Assembly (NCBI GenBank): GCA_963402885.1
Contig: OY727093.1
Coordinates: 30,751,409 to 30,815,408 of the forward strand
Direction: 5' to 3'
Length of the DNA: 64,000 bases
From: Antedon bifida
Lineage: Eukaryota; Echinodermata; Crinoidea; Comatulida; Antedonidae
Part shown: positions 31,340 through 41,100 of the stretch, one piece after another
Numbering within the stretch: the stretch's first letter is position 1
How the letters are laid out: each line of letters begins with the position of its first letter
Notes under the pieces: model-generated
The model's database searches: none
The model's input: the letters and a program-made list of their open reading frames with translations, nothing else
Told to the model about the DNA's origin: nothing
Position numbers and translations under genes: made by a program

Positions 31340-34042
31340 TTAAAACTCAAACAGAGATAATGACATTGACTGTGGTTGATGGGTTATAGGTGTAGTTAGA
31401 CTTTCACTTAAAATGTGTTGATTTGATGTAAAGCCATATCTGTCAATATTTTTACGGGTTCGAACTGGTCTTAGTGGTGTATTTGTTGTATCAGATAAAG
31501 TTTCTGTGTCACTAAGATTTGTACTAGGGATGTTGTTGCTAGGTATTATATTTTCTGTATCTGGTGTTTCTTTCTCAATTTCAGTTGGTACCCCTTTCCC
31601 TTCGGCTTCTGAATTGTCGTCAACCGGTGGAGGGTCGACAATAAGATCAGCCTCAACATTTATAGGAAGAAACATACATTTTGTTAACAGATTGCGGTGA
31701 ACAGTTCTAAGCTTGTCATTTTCTGTATTTGAAACGGTATAAACTGGAACATCTGGGTGTTTAGAAATTACTATATAAGGAGCTGATTCCCATTTATTTG
31801 CTAGTTTCTGTGTACCTACAATATGTTTACGTTGCACTAATACACGGTCACCAGGTTCTAAGACAGCATCAATTGTTCCTTTATCATAATTTTGCTTTTG
31901 TTTATGTCGAGCTTTTTTAAGGCTATCTGTTGCAGTAGTATAAGATAATTCGAGGCGATTTCGCAACTGGTTTACATATTCTTCATAGGAAGCTGGGTCG
32001 GAATCGGATTTAAGGCCGAGAATGACGTCGATTGGTAATTTTGGGTGACGGCCAAACATTAAATAAAAGGGAGCATACCCTGTTGAATCATGACGAGTTG
32101 CATTGTATGCATGAACCATAGGGCTCACAAATTCTTTCCAGTTCAATTTTTCTTTGGAATCTAAAGTACCTAACATGTTCAACAAGGTGCGGTTGAATCG
32201 TTCAGTTTGTCCATTACACTGAGGATGGTAGGGTGTGGTTCGGGATTTTTTAATGTTACATAATTTGCAAAGTTCCTTAATTAAATTGCTTTCAAAGTTT
32301 CGACCTTGGTCTGTGTGAATTTTGGTGGGAATACCATAATGCAAAATAAAATTTTCCCATAATAATTTTGCTACGGTTTCGGCTTTTTGATCGCGAGTAG
32401 GGTAAGCTTGAGAATATTTAGTGAAGTGATCCGTTATTACCAGTATATTTTCATACCCGCCTTTGGACCTTTCTAATTTTAGGAAGTCCATACCAATTAT
32501 CTCCATAGGCTCTGAACTAGTTATATTAACCATAGGGACTCTAGTGCTAATTGGCGTCTTTCTAAGAGAACAATTCTTACAACTTTCAACCCAACCTTTG
32601 ACAAATTCAGTCATTTGGGGCCAGAAAAATCTACGTCGGACAAGATCGAGAGTACGTTCTATGCCTAAATGACCACCATTATTGTGCAGACTTTCCAGGG
32701 AGAGTTTGCGCAACTCACAAGGTAACACTAATTGATAGGTTATGTTCCCATCTACACATCTAGACCTATAAAGTAAATCATCACGCAAATGTAACTTATT
32801 CCATTGTCTCAAATATAATTGAATTTCATATGGGTACTTATTTCTCTTATTTAGTTGATTGTGATGTTCAAGTAAGTATATTACTTGAGCGATATTAGGA
32901 TCATCCCTTTGAGCATTAATGAGCTCCTGTTTAGACAAATGGGGTAGCCTAAAGGAACCTGTTGCAAGGGGAGTGTTATTGTTGGGATCGAGTGTTGAAT
33001 AGGAACAGTTTACATCTACGGGTGGAAGAAACGGGGTAGGGTCAGTTAAATGTCCATCGCAAACAGCTTGTACTACTTGAGGGGAGAGAATTTTGCAGGG
33101 GTAAGATGAGTTGGGTAATTTTAACGGAGTAGAATCAGAATCAGTTCTAGATAAAGCATCAGCTGCATCGTTATTTTTTCCAGGCACATATTTAATGGCA
33201 AACTCAAACTGCGATAAAGCAGCAACCCATCGTTGACCGGTGGCATCTAATTTGGCTGTTGTCATTACATATAAGAGGGGGTTATTATCTGTATAGACTG
33301 TAAATATGTTGCCTAACAGGTAATCTCGGAATTTGTCGGTTACTGCCCATTTCAATGCAAGAAACTCTAACTTATGGGCTGGGTAGCGAGATTCGGAAGG
33401 GGTTAAACTTCGGCTTGCATAGGCGATAACACGTTCATTACCATTTTGTTCTTGACTGAGAACTGCACCTAAACCTACTCCTGAAGCATCGGTACGAACT
33501 GTAAATGGTAGAGCATAATCAGCATAACTAAGAATGGGAGCTGATGTTAAAATAGAAATTAAATTATTAAAGGCCTCCTGACAATCACTAGTCCAGATAA
33601 AAGGTTGGGTTGGGTAATGGATTTTTCCTCTTTTCTTTCGTTTAGGGTCGCCCGAAGTCAATCTATATAGTGGGGCAGCAATTTTAGAATAATCCTTAAT
33701 GAACCGACGGTAATAACCAGAAAAACCTAAGAAACGTTGTACATCACGTCGATTAGTGGGAGTTGGCCATGTTTGAACTTGACTAATTTTGTCTGGGTCA
33801 GTGGCAACACCATGAGCTGAAATTATATGACCTAAATAACGAACTTCTTTTTGAAGTAGATGACATTTGGATGGTTTAAGTTTAAGACCATGCTTTCTTA
33901 AGCGTTGAAGCACTAGTTCAATACGGGCAAGGTGTTCTTCAAATGTTGAAGAAAAAACGAGGATATCATCTAAATATAAAAGTAAAGAAGAGTAGTTCAA
34001 ATCGCCTAAACATGTTTGCATAATTGTGGATGAGCTTTCCAC
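31340..34042 (-). CDS. pol: Element 1 pol: partial RT, RNase H and integrase
   Basis: 900-codon open frame. It begins within the RT palm, with YLDD at about residues 23-26. Then come the RT thumb, RNase H (TDASGVGLGAVL, later DNNPLLY and DALSR), the HHCC zinc domain (H ... GHLGIERTLDLVRRRFFWP ... CKNC) and the DDE integrase core (GMDF, HTDQGRNFES, NGQTERFNRTL), with a GPY/F-like end. The first ~7 residues are protease-region sequence read out of frame: the protease C-terminus and RT fingers (about 200-250 residues in element 2) are deleted at about 34024. The enzyme cannot be complete, though RNase H and integrase look intact. Confidence 0.88.
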   Translation of the reverse strand: MESSSTIMQTCLGDLNYSSLLLYLDDILVFSSTFEEHLARIELVLQRLRKHGLKLKPSKCHLLQKEVRYLGHIISAHGVATDPDKISQVQTWPTPTNRRDVQRFLGFSGYYRRFIKDYSKIAAPLYRLTSGDPKRKKRGKIHYPTQPFIWTSDCQEAFNNLISILTSAPILSYADYALPFTVRTDASGVGLGAVLSQEQNGNERVIAYASRSLTPSESRYPAHKLEFLALKWAVTDKFRDYLLGNIFTVYTDNNPLLYVMTTAKLDATGQRWVAALSQFEFAIKYVPGKNNDAADALSRTDSDSTPLKLPNSSYPCKILSPQVVQAVCDGHLTDPTPFLPPVDVNCSYSTLDPNNNTPLATGSFRLPHLSKQELINAQRDDPNIAQVIYLLEHHNQLNKRNKYPYEIQLYLRQWNKLHLRDDLLYRSRCVDGNITYQLVLPCELRKLSLESLHNNGGHLGIERTLDLVRRRFFWPQMTEFVKGWVESCKNCSLRKTPISTRVPMVNITSSEPMEIIGMDFLKLERSKGGYENILVITDHFTKYSQAYPTRDQKAETVAKLLWENFILHYGIPTKIHTDQGRNFESNLIKELCKLCNIKKSRTTPYHPQCNGQTERFNRTLLNMLGTLDSKEKLNWKEFVSPMVHAYNATRHDSTGYAPFYLMFGRHPKLPIDVILGLKSDSDPASYEEYVNQLRNRLELSYTTATDSLKKARHKQKQNYDKGTIDAVLEPGDRVLVQRKHIVGTQKLANKWESAPYIVISKHPDVPVYTVSNTENDKLRTVHRNLLTKCMFLPINVEADLIVDPPPVDDNSEAEGKGVPTEIEKETPDTENIIPSNNIPSTNLSDTETLSDTTNTPLRPVRTRKNIDRYGFTSNQHILSESLTTPITHQPQSMSLSLFEF

Positions 34043-34305
34043 AGAGTTTCAGTAATTGATGTTACCTGGGACCCGGAGTCTATTAATGACCTATAGGTGA
34101 TGCCATTAATTTCTACAATATCCTCATTAGCCTCTCCTATGAGAGAACTACGAATAGAGGAAACATTATTAGAAGTAATTACATTGTTAAGGCTTACTTG
34201 TGGTGTTGGTCCCACGGTGCACCTCTCCACCGTGGAACATTGTAGTTTAACGGCGGCATTCTGCATCCAACAGCAATATGACCTTCTTGTCCGCACTTTC
34301 TGCAC
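34006..34305 (-). CDS. Element 1 protease, truncated, in -1 frame to gag
   Basis: This frame overlaps the gag end and encodes an aspartic protease active-site segment (LIDSGSQVTSIT), a DSG variant of the usual D[ST]G. It ends after LWKAHPQLCKHV at the deletion junction. Access from gag would need a -1 ribosomal shift at the GTTAAAC site (34245-34251). Confidence 0.7.
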   Translation of the reverse strand: MQKVRTRRSYCCWMQNAAVKLQCSTVERCTVGPTPQVSLNNVITSNNVSSIRSSLIGEANEDIVEINGITYRSLIDSGSQVTSITETLWKAHPQLCKHV

Positions 34306-35135
34306 CTTATAAGTTCTTGATTTTCATATTGTTGTTGTTGTGCGCTCATGAAATCAGGTCTTGCTTGGGCTTGTTGTATAGACAGCAGTTGTGTAAACTG
34401 TTCTTTTAAATCGTTCATTGATTTTGTCAAATTGTCTAATTTCGTTTTTTCTGGACGGTCAGCTTGATTTGACTGTTGTTGTACATTTTTTGTAGTCTTG
34501 TTCTCTCGTTCCATAAGACGAAGCTCTGCTTTTACATCTTTGAATGTCATAGATCTTGGTCTCATGGGAGCAAGTCTCTGCGTTACATGCGCATCTCTTA
34601 CTCCCCTCATAAACTGTTGCGTCAGCATATGGTCACCATCAACCATTGGATGTTGCACTCTTTCTTCCACCTCTCTCAGGACTGCTTCTAGCTCTACGGC
34701 ATATATTGAAGGAGTCTCTGCTGGATATCGGACTCTTTCATAGAATTCAGCGAGCGGATCCCCGGCAAAAAACGACTCACCAAATTGCGCTTTCAATTCC
34801 TCAAAGGCGTTCTGTGGGGTCTGTTCCGTTTGCGGAAGATTTAACACAAGTTTTCTTGCCGCTCCCCCTAAATACCGCACTATGGTATTGAATTGTGCCT
34901 CTATTGGCATCTGAGTAACATTCACTAAGTAGTTAATGTCTCTTACCCAGTCATCAATGTCGATTCCGCTTCCTGCTCTTCCGGTAAACACTGGAACATT
35001 CTTTACTTGGTGGTACAACGAATGACCAGTACCTGTGTTTTGTGTAGGCCTAGATGGCGAGTTCAAATCAGGGTGCTGCATTGTCACCTCCATCTCATTT
35101 TCAAGTGTTTGCCTTCTTGCACGTCGTCTTGCCAT
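34194..35135 (-). CDS. gag: Element 1 gag
   Basis: 313 residues. N-terminal low-complexity stretch, then a capsid-like retrotransposon gag domain (about 45-200: FTGRAGSGIDIDDWV, then FFAGDPLAEFYERVRYP), a Gln-rich linker and a CCHC zinc knuckle, CRKCGQEGHIAVGC, near the C-terminus. It packages element RNA in a virus-like particle (family knowledge). The open frame is intact. Confidence 0.88.
   Translation of the reverse strand: MARRRARRQTLENEMEVTMQHPDLNSPSRPTQNTGTGHSLYHQVKNVPVFTGRAGSGIDIDDWVRDINYLVNVTQMPIEAQFNTIVRYLGGAARKLVLNLPQTEQTPQNAFEELKAQFGESFFAGDPLAEFYERVRYPAETPSIYAVELEAVLREVEERVQHPMVDGDHMLTQQFMRGVRDAHVTQRLAPMRPRSMTFKDVKAELRLMERENKTTKNVQQQSNQADRPEKTKLDNLTKSMNDLKEQFTQLLSIQQAQARPDFMSAQQQQYENQELIRCRKCGQEGHIAVGCRMPPLNYNVPRWRGAPWDQHHK
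34212..34251 (-). promoter_or_regulatory. Candidate -1 frameshift signal, element 1
   Basis: On the minus strand GTTAAAC (34251-34245) sits in the gag zero frame as G TTA AAC. Nine nt later comes a perfect 8-bp hairpin, CCACGGTG / CACCGTGG (34235-34228 with 34219-34212), with an 8-nt loop. GUUAAAC is a known arterivirus slip site. Function here is inferred. Confidence 0.6.
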
Positions 35136-35216
35136 TCGATTTTACAGTAAACAGACAATTTTGCAGCCAACAAATTAATAAAATAAATATATTGCGCTCA
35201 AATTTGATTTTACTGG

Positions 35217-35233
35217 TCCTGGCAGGATCGCCA
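35217..35233 (-). other. Element 1 primer-binding site (tRNA-Arg)
   Basis: Plus-strand TCCTGGCAGGATCGCCA equals the 3' end of an invertebrate-type tRNA-Arg(ACG) including CCA (from memory of tRNA sequences). It lies 4 nt from the LTR, as expected for minus-strand priming. Confidence 0.65.
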
Positions 35234-35237
35234 AATA

Positions 35238-35667
35238 TGTAACCTTTACTATTACACGACGTGCAAAACACAAAAGACTCAAATACAGGTACAAAATATA
35301 GTGTGAGAAATTGCTTTATTGATGTTGCTCACTTAAGGCTCTGACTGCGAATGCTCTTCCAAACCATTTGCATTAAGTTTAATCATTATCAGAACAAAGA
35401 AAATACACTTAATTACTAAAACAGGAATTAAAGCTAATTGATTAATGGCCGAAACAGATATCAATGACCAAAAGATTATATAATGGTTAATCCTATAAAC
35501 AAATAGTGGACCACAGGCATTTCCAGATTACCCTATGGGGAGTAAATGTGGTGTCTATTCACATTTTAAGTCAAAAACAAATCAACAAAATACTTAATAG
35601 CATTCCAAAATGCTGTAAATCAATTAAAAGTAAAATAATTAAAAAGCTAAAAGTAATGTATGCCACA
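35238..35667 (-). repeat. Element 1 LTR (5' LTR in element sense)
   Basis: 430 bp, identical to 30564-30993 by eye. Probable promoter of element 1, transcribing leftward. Confidence 0.9.
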
Positions 35668-35703
35668 TTTATATGAGAAAATATACACATGTTTTTAAGA
35701 ACT

Positions 35704-36755
35704 ATGAAGGCTATAGCCACCAGTGTTGTAACAGTGTTGATATTTATTTTCTTTGATGCAAGTTCAACGTCAACACAGCAACACAATGTTGAGTGTGATT
35801 CACCTGATGATTACTATATTGTTGGACAAAAACTGACAACTAAATGTTATGTTAGATGTAGAAATTGTATAAAACATTATCAGTTGAAGAGGAATAACCA
35901 CTCAATAGATGAAACATGTATCTACAGTTCTCATGAAATGTTTCCTCATCATTCTGAAATTGAGATAACAATATCAAATTTGACGAGTTCTGACAGTGGT
36001 GAGTACACTATTCTTGTCACTCATCATGACAATGTTACAGAGGAATCCAGACTATTTAATGTGAGTGTATTTCCACAACCTGCACCACAATGCTCATCTA
36101 ACAAAGATTATTGTATAATTGGTGACTGCAGTGTTATTCTACAATGCAAAATCTTTTCGTATCCAGATCTTAAATTCCAAAACTGGTTGACATCAAAATA
36201 TTGAAATATTTGAAAGAGAATTTCATATTACAGATCGTGAACAAGGAGTGGTTGGGTACGCATGTACTTTGAAAGTGAAATCTAAAACGTACATTTGCAA
36301 AATAAATGTATCAATAAAAAGTTGCTTGAATGTTTCTTTAACATCAGATAATTGGATTAAAGGAGACGATGCAGTTCTAAATTGTTCTCTACCAAACAAC
36401 AATGACATCACTCAGTCTGAGTACATATGGGAATCATTCCCAGAAATTGACATGAATACCAAAGTAACACATTAACAATACTTAATGTAACTGCTGGTTT
36501 AAACGGGACAGAAGTAAGATGCACCGTTAAACTAGGTAATTATTCAGAGGGTTCAGCAACAACGATACTGAATGTAGACGTCCTGGATTGTGATCAAGTT
36601 CATCCTGATGTCTCAACGATGCAAACAACCACAACCGACATAAGCAGGGAAGATAACAATATGCACTCAAAATCTATATTGCTAATTCGGTCAATTACAT
36701 TTTGTGTGTTTATTATTATTGTGGCAATTTTGAGTACAAAATACCTTAACACAAG
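35704..36755 (+). pseudogene. Family B5: receptor gene broken by lesions and an LTR element, 5' part
   Basis: The family start is the ATG at 35704 (MKAIATSVVTV); an ATG at 35689 is also in frame. Signal peptide, D1 and the start of D2 are open to 36204, where a deletion of about 35 bp relative to B3 gives TCA AAA TAT TGA. The rest of D2 and D3 are readable from 36248 to 36475; a 1-bp loss near 36468 shifts the frame again. The end of D3, stalk and TM are readable to 36755, where element 2 begins. The open frame then runs into the LTR, which would supply a foreign ~32-residue tail. The genuine tail lies at 44746-44837. Element 1 sits 36 bp upstream of the start. Confidence 0.85.
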
Positions 36756-38036
36756 TGTCACCGTCGGAACTCGTCCAATGGGTAATAATTTAGTTAGAAG
36801 CGATAAATATGTGGGAGAAGCGAATAAGACTGAGTTTAATAATGAAGGTCCTAGTTCAAACACTGGACAGACAGAAAAGGAGACTATAAATTAATGCAAC
36901 TATATATTTTATTGTTAAGTTTAGAATTTAGTTTCAAGGTCACAATTATTATTAATTTTACAACATTTGCTATTATCCCAAAGTGGCCGTATAAGTATTA
37001 CAAACTGACAAAAGACGGAATATAAGTAAGTTTAACAATAATAAACAGATGTCAGATATTAAACGCAATCAATAAAACGATCAACTTGATTCAACCAAAG
37101 CTCTTTTAAAATACTATTTAGGCCTATTATAATTTAATCAATATTATTAAAGAAACAAATCAGAAGTTAAAATATAAATTAATTAAACCAACACAGCCCC
37201 TCTACAGTAGTGAGATTAAAAGCGGCTCAGACCCCTTTAGAATGTGAAACTGTAAACAAAACAACACATGCAAATGGTTAAGAAAACATCTAAGATAATT
37301 GTTTAGATAACATAGTTTAACGTTTTAACACACATTTGAACTAATAACTAATTAAACAAAACTACTAATGTACAATAACTATAGATATCATAATTAAATG
37401 AACTAACAAACTACTGTAACTAAATAATACATTACTATTGAAAAATACTAGTGACCCAAAACATCGTTGGCGATAGAATTACCCATTAAAAGGACGAAAT
37501 TTATTGCTTAAAGGTCACCTCCTATAATCTTAAACACAGATATGTCCTTGAGCTATTCACCCTCCACACTCTACAGTGCAGTAACATAACATAATACTTA
37601 CTAGCATAATAGTGTACTATGTACTAATATACGAAATTATACGTACACTGAATACAATAATGAGGTCGAAAAGACATACAGTATATAACTATTATTATAT
37701 CGTCAAACTATATTAATTATCATCTAAACTAAAACGCATCAATTAGGCTAAAGGTACGATCCATCATTATATCGCCTATAGTATCATGGTAAATAAAACA
37801 ATACAATATAACAAACATTATTACATCGTTTATCAAAGTAAATTAAATAACAATATATCAAATACATACGTTTTTATGACAAATAAACATGAGACTAGAT
37901 GAGTGATATCGGAGGATTAATTCGTCGATGGTAACGGCATGGACGACAGGACTATCACTGTCTTCTTCCGTACCCCAAATGTAAGATGAGTAAGTAAGTA
38001 TGAGGGCGCGATTAATGACTAAAATAGACCCTCACA
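36756..38036 (-). repeat. Element 2 LTR (3' LTR in element sense)
   Basis: 1,281 bp; matches 43465-44745 base for base in the parts I compared. Confidence 0.92.
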
Positions 38037-38050
38037 CATTCCCCCCAGTT
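38037..38050 (-). other. Element 2 polypurine tract
   Basis: Minus-strand ACTGGGGGGAATG immediately before the 3' LTR. Confidence 0.7.
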
Positions 38051-38132
38051 TGTTATTGTTGTCCCCAACAAATAAAATAATCAATATAATAAGTACAGTA
38101 TTTAAAGAAAATAATACAGAAACTAACCAAAT

Positions 38133-41100
38133 TTACACAAGAGTTTCTAGCATAACTGAGTGTTGTTCATTAATACCCTTAATCTCCTCCCACTCGCCAA
38201 AGCGTGCTGGGGGTCGAACTACCCTCCTCAGATTATACCTATTCTCTAATACGTTGTGCTCTGTAGGTGCGTTAACTAAGGTGTCTGAATCAAATTCCAG
38301 TGGTGGAGGAACGATAGGGTAAGCCTGTTCTGCTTCTTCATCACTTCCTATTCCATCGTCGATCGGACCTTCCCCAAACGGACACGGAATTATTAAATTG
38401 CGATGGACGGTCCTTTCTTTGGTTCCATCTTCTGAGCGTAACCTGTAGACTGGTTGATCTGTCATCCGATGGACAATGATATACACATTATTTTCCCACC
38501 TATCAGCAATCTTTCGTCTTCCACGCAGATTTTTGTTAGCAACTACTACCCTGCTTCCAACTGGTAAGGAATTGTCACGAGCTTTCTTATCATACATTGC
38601 CTTCTGTTTCTTTCTGGACTCTTCTGCTTGGGTTTGTGCGGCCTGGTAGGCGTCTTGCAAAGTCTCGCGTAAGTGCGTTACATAATCTGAAGTGTCGTAG
38701 TTATCTTGTAAGTTATCATCGCTGTCGATAATACCCAACGTCACATCTGCTGGTATACGTGGTTCACGCCCAAACATTAAAAAGAACGGAGAATATCCGG
38801 TAGCGGAATGTTGTGTGCAGTTATAAGCATGTGTCAATCCTTCTATGTGTTCCACCCAGTTGGATTTGTCTTGTGGTTCCAAAGTACCTAAAAGGTTCAA
38901 AAGGGTGCTGTTAAATCGTTCTGTCATTCCATTTCCCTGTGGGTGATATGGGGTCGTTCGGCTTTTATCAATGCCTAACATATGACAAAGCTCGCGTACA
39001 AGGTTTGATTCAAAGCATTTTCCCTGGTCGCTGTGAATTCGCTCTGGTAAACCATAATGAATAAAAAACTTTTTCCACAACGTTTTGGCGACAGTGTGCG
39101 CCGTCTGATTGGTCGTTGGATATGCTTGGGCGTATCTGGTGAAGTGGTCTGTCAAAACTAGTACATCTTCTATGCCCCCACGTGACGTTTCAACTGTTAA
39201 GAAGTCGATGCAAACTAATTCGAGTGGTCGGGTGGTTACTATATTATTTAAAGGAGCTCTAGTCTTGGGTTCTGCGGTCTTTCTAAGCACACATCTTTCA
39301 CATTGGTTGATATATTCGCGGACCTCTCCTCTTAATCCTGGCCAGAAACAACGCCGTCGAACTAAATCGAGAGTTCTTTCAAAGCCTTGATGACCCATTA
39401 TATCATGCGACTGTCGAATTAATTTCATCCGGGCAGTAACTGGTAATATGAATCGTGTGTGTTGAGATTGGGACTCGGGGTCAGCAAATATCAGCACTCC
39501 ATTGTCGAACTTTAGATTATCCCATTTTGATAAAATATTACGTACTTGCCGGGATTCTTGTCGCATACGCCGATCACTCGGCTTATCCTCACTCTCAAGA
39601 AACGCTATTACTCTGGAAGTGATCTTGTTTCTCCTCTGTTCTCGTTTAATTTCCTCGTGTGGCAAAGATACCTGTAGGGCTGTCCCATTATTGATAACTT
39701 GTGAATGATTTGACGTTGGCAATAAAAAACTTTCTTCCGTATCTTCTCGTCGTAGACAGTTACCTAATACATTCTTTACTGTTTCGCATGGAATTCTTGA
39801 TAGTGCATCGGCGTTGTCGTTTTTACGTCCCGGACGATAGATAATGTTGATGTTGCATTGTGAAAGGTCGTTGACCCATCGTTGACCATGAGCGTCTAAT
39901 TTTGCTTTTCCCAATACATACGTTAAAGGATTATTATCAGTGACCGCAGTAACATCGTTCCCATACACATAATCCCGAAACTTGTCAGTCGCGGCCCAAT
40001 GTAAAGCCTTGAATTCCAATTTATGCGCAGGGTATCTCTTCTCAGAATCTGATAATGACCGACTGGCAAATGCAATCACTCTCTCTTTACCATTCTGGAC
40101 CTGTGCCAGGACTGCACCCAGGCCGTCAATAGAAGCATCGGTTTGTAAAACGAAAGGAAGTGTAAAATCTGCATAAGCGAGAATAGGAGCGGACTTGATG
40201 TTATTACGAATGATTTCGAAGCTGCGTTGTGCGTCCGAGTTCCATTGAAATGGCGTCGTATATTGTTTCCGCTGTTTACCGCCTTTAATACGTTTTGTGT
40301 CGCCTTCAAGAAGATTAAATAGAGGTCTAGCGATCCTTGCGTAGTCTTTTATGAAACGTCGGTAATAGCCAGTAAACCCAAGGAAGCGGCGTACCTCTTT
40401 TCTTCCGTTCGGAACCGGCCAGTTCTCTACCGCTGCTACTTTTTCCGGATCAGTTTTCACTCCATCTGCCGAAACACGATGTCCAAGGTATTGAACTTCT
40501 TTCTTGAAGAATTGACATTTGGACCTCTTCAGCTTAAGGCCGTGCGTGCGAAGCCTATCAAACACTTTTTGAAGCTTCTCTTCATGTTCTTCGACCGTTT
40601 TACTAAAAACAATAATGTCGTCTAAATAGAGTAAAATGTCAGTAAAATTAAGGTCGCCAAAAACAGTGTTCATCAGACGCTGAAACGTTGCAGGGGCGTT
40701 CATGAGTCCAAACGGCATCCTGGTATATTCAAACAAACCAAAGGGTGTAGTGAATGCCGTCTTTTGCTGGTCATTATGGTCCATCTGGATTTGGAGATAC
40801 CCCGACGTTAAGTCAAGACTCGAGAAATATTTTGCGTTGGCAAGAGAATCAAGACTTTCTTCTATCCTTGGTAATGGAAAAGCGTCCCGTACGGTTTTCG
40901 AGTTCAACTTACGGTAGTCAACACATAGACGTATACTTCCATCCTTCTTCCGGACGATGACAATCGGCGAAGCAAAAGGACTCTGACTCGGTCGGATGAT
41001 TCCAGATTCTTCTAAATCTTTTACGTGCTCTCGTACTTCTTGAAACTCCGTCGGTGGAATTCGTCGGTACGGCATTCGAAACGGCGCAGGATCTACAAGA

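Larger units (their letters stand above)
30564..35667 (-). mobile_element. Ty3/Gypsy LTR retrotransposon, element 1 (internally deleted)
   Basis: 5,104 bp in minus orientation with two 430-bp LTRs that I read as identical. Order on the minus strand: LTR, primer-binding site, gag, protease, truncated RT, RNase H, integrase, polypurine tract, LTR. Domain order RT-RH-IN is that of Ty3/Gypsy. The protease is cut short and the N-terminal half of RT is missing, yet the identical LTRs indicate a recent insertion, so it was probably copied in trans. The flank is a (TA)n run, so the target duplication is not clear. Its right end is 36 bp before the B5 start codon. Confidence 0.9.
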
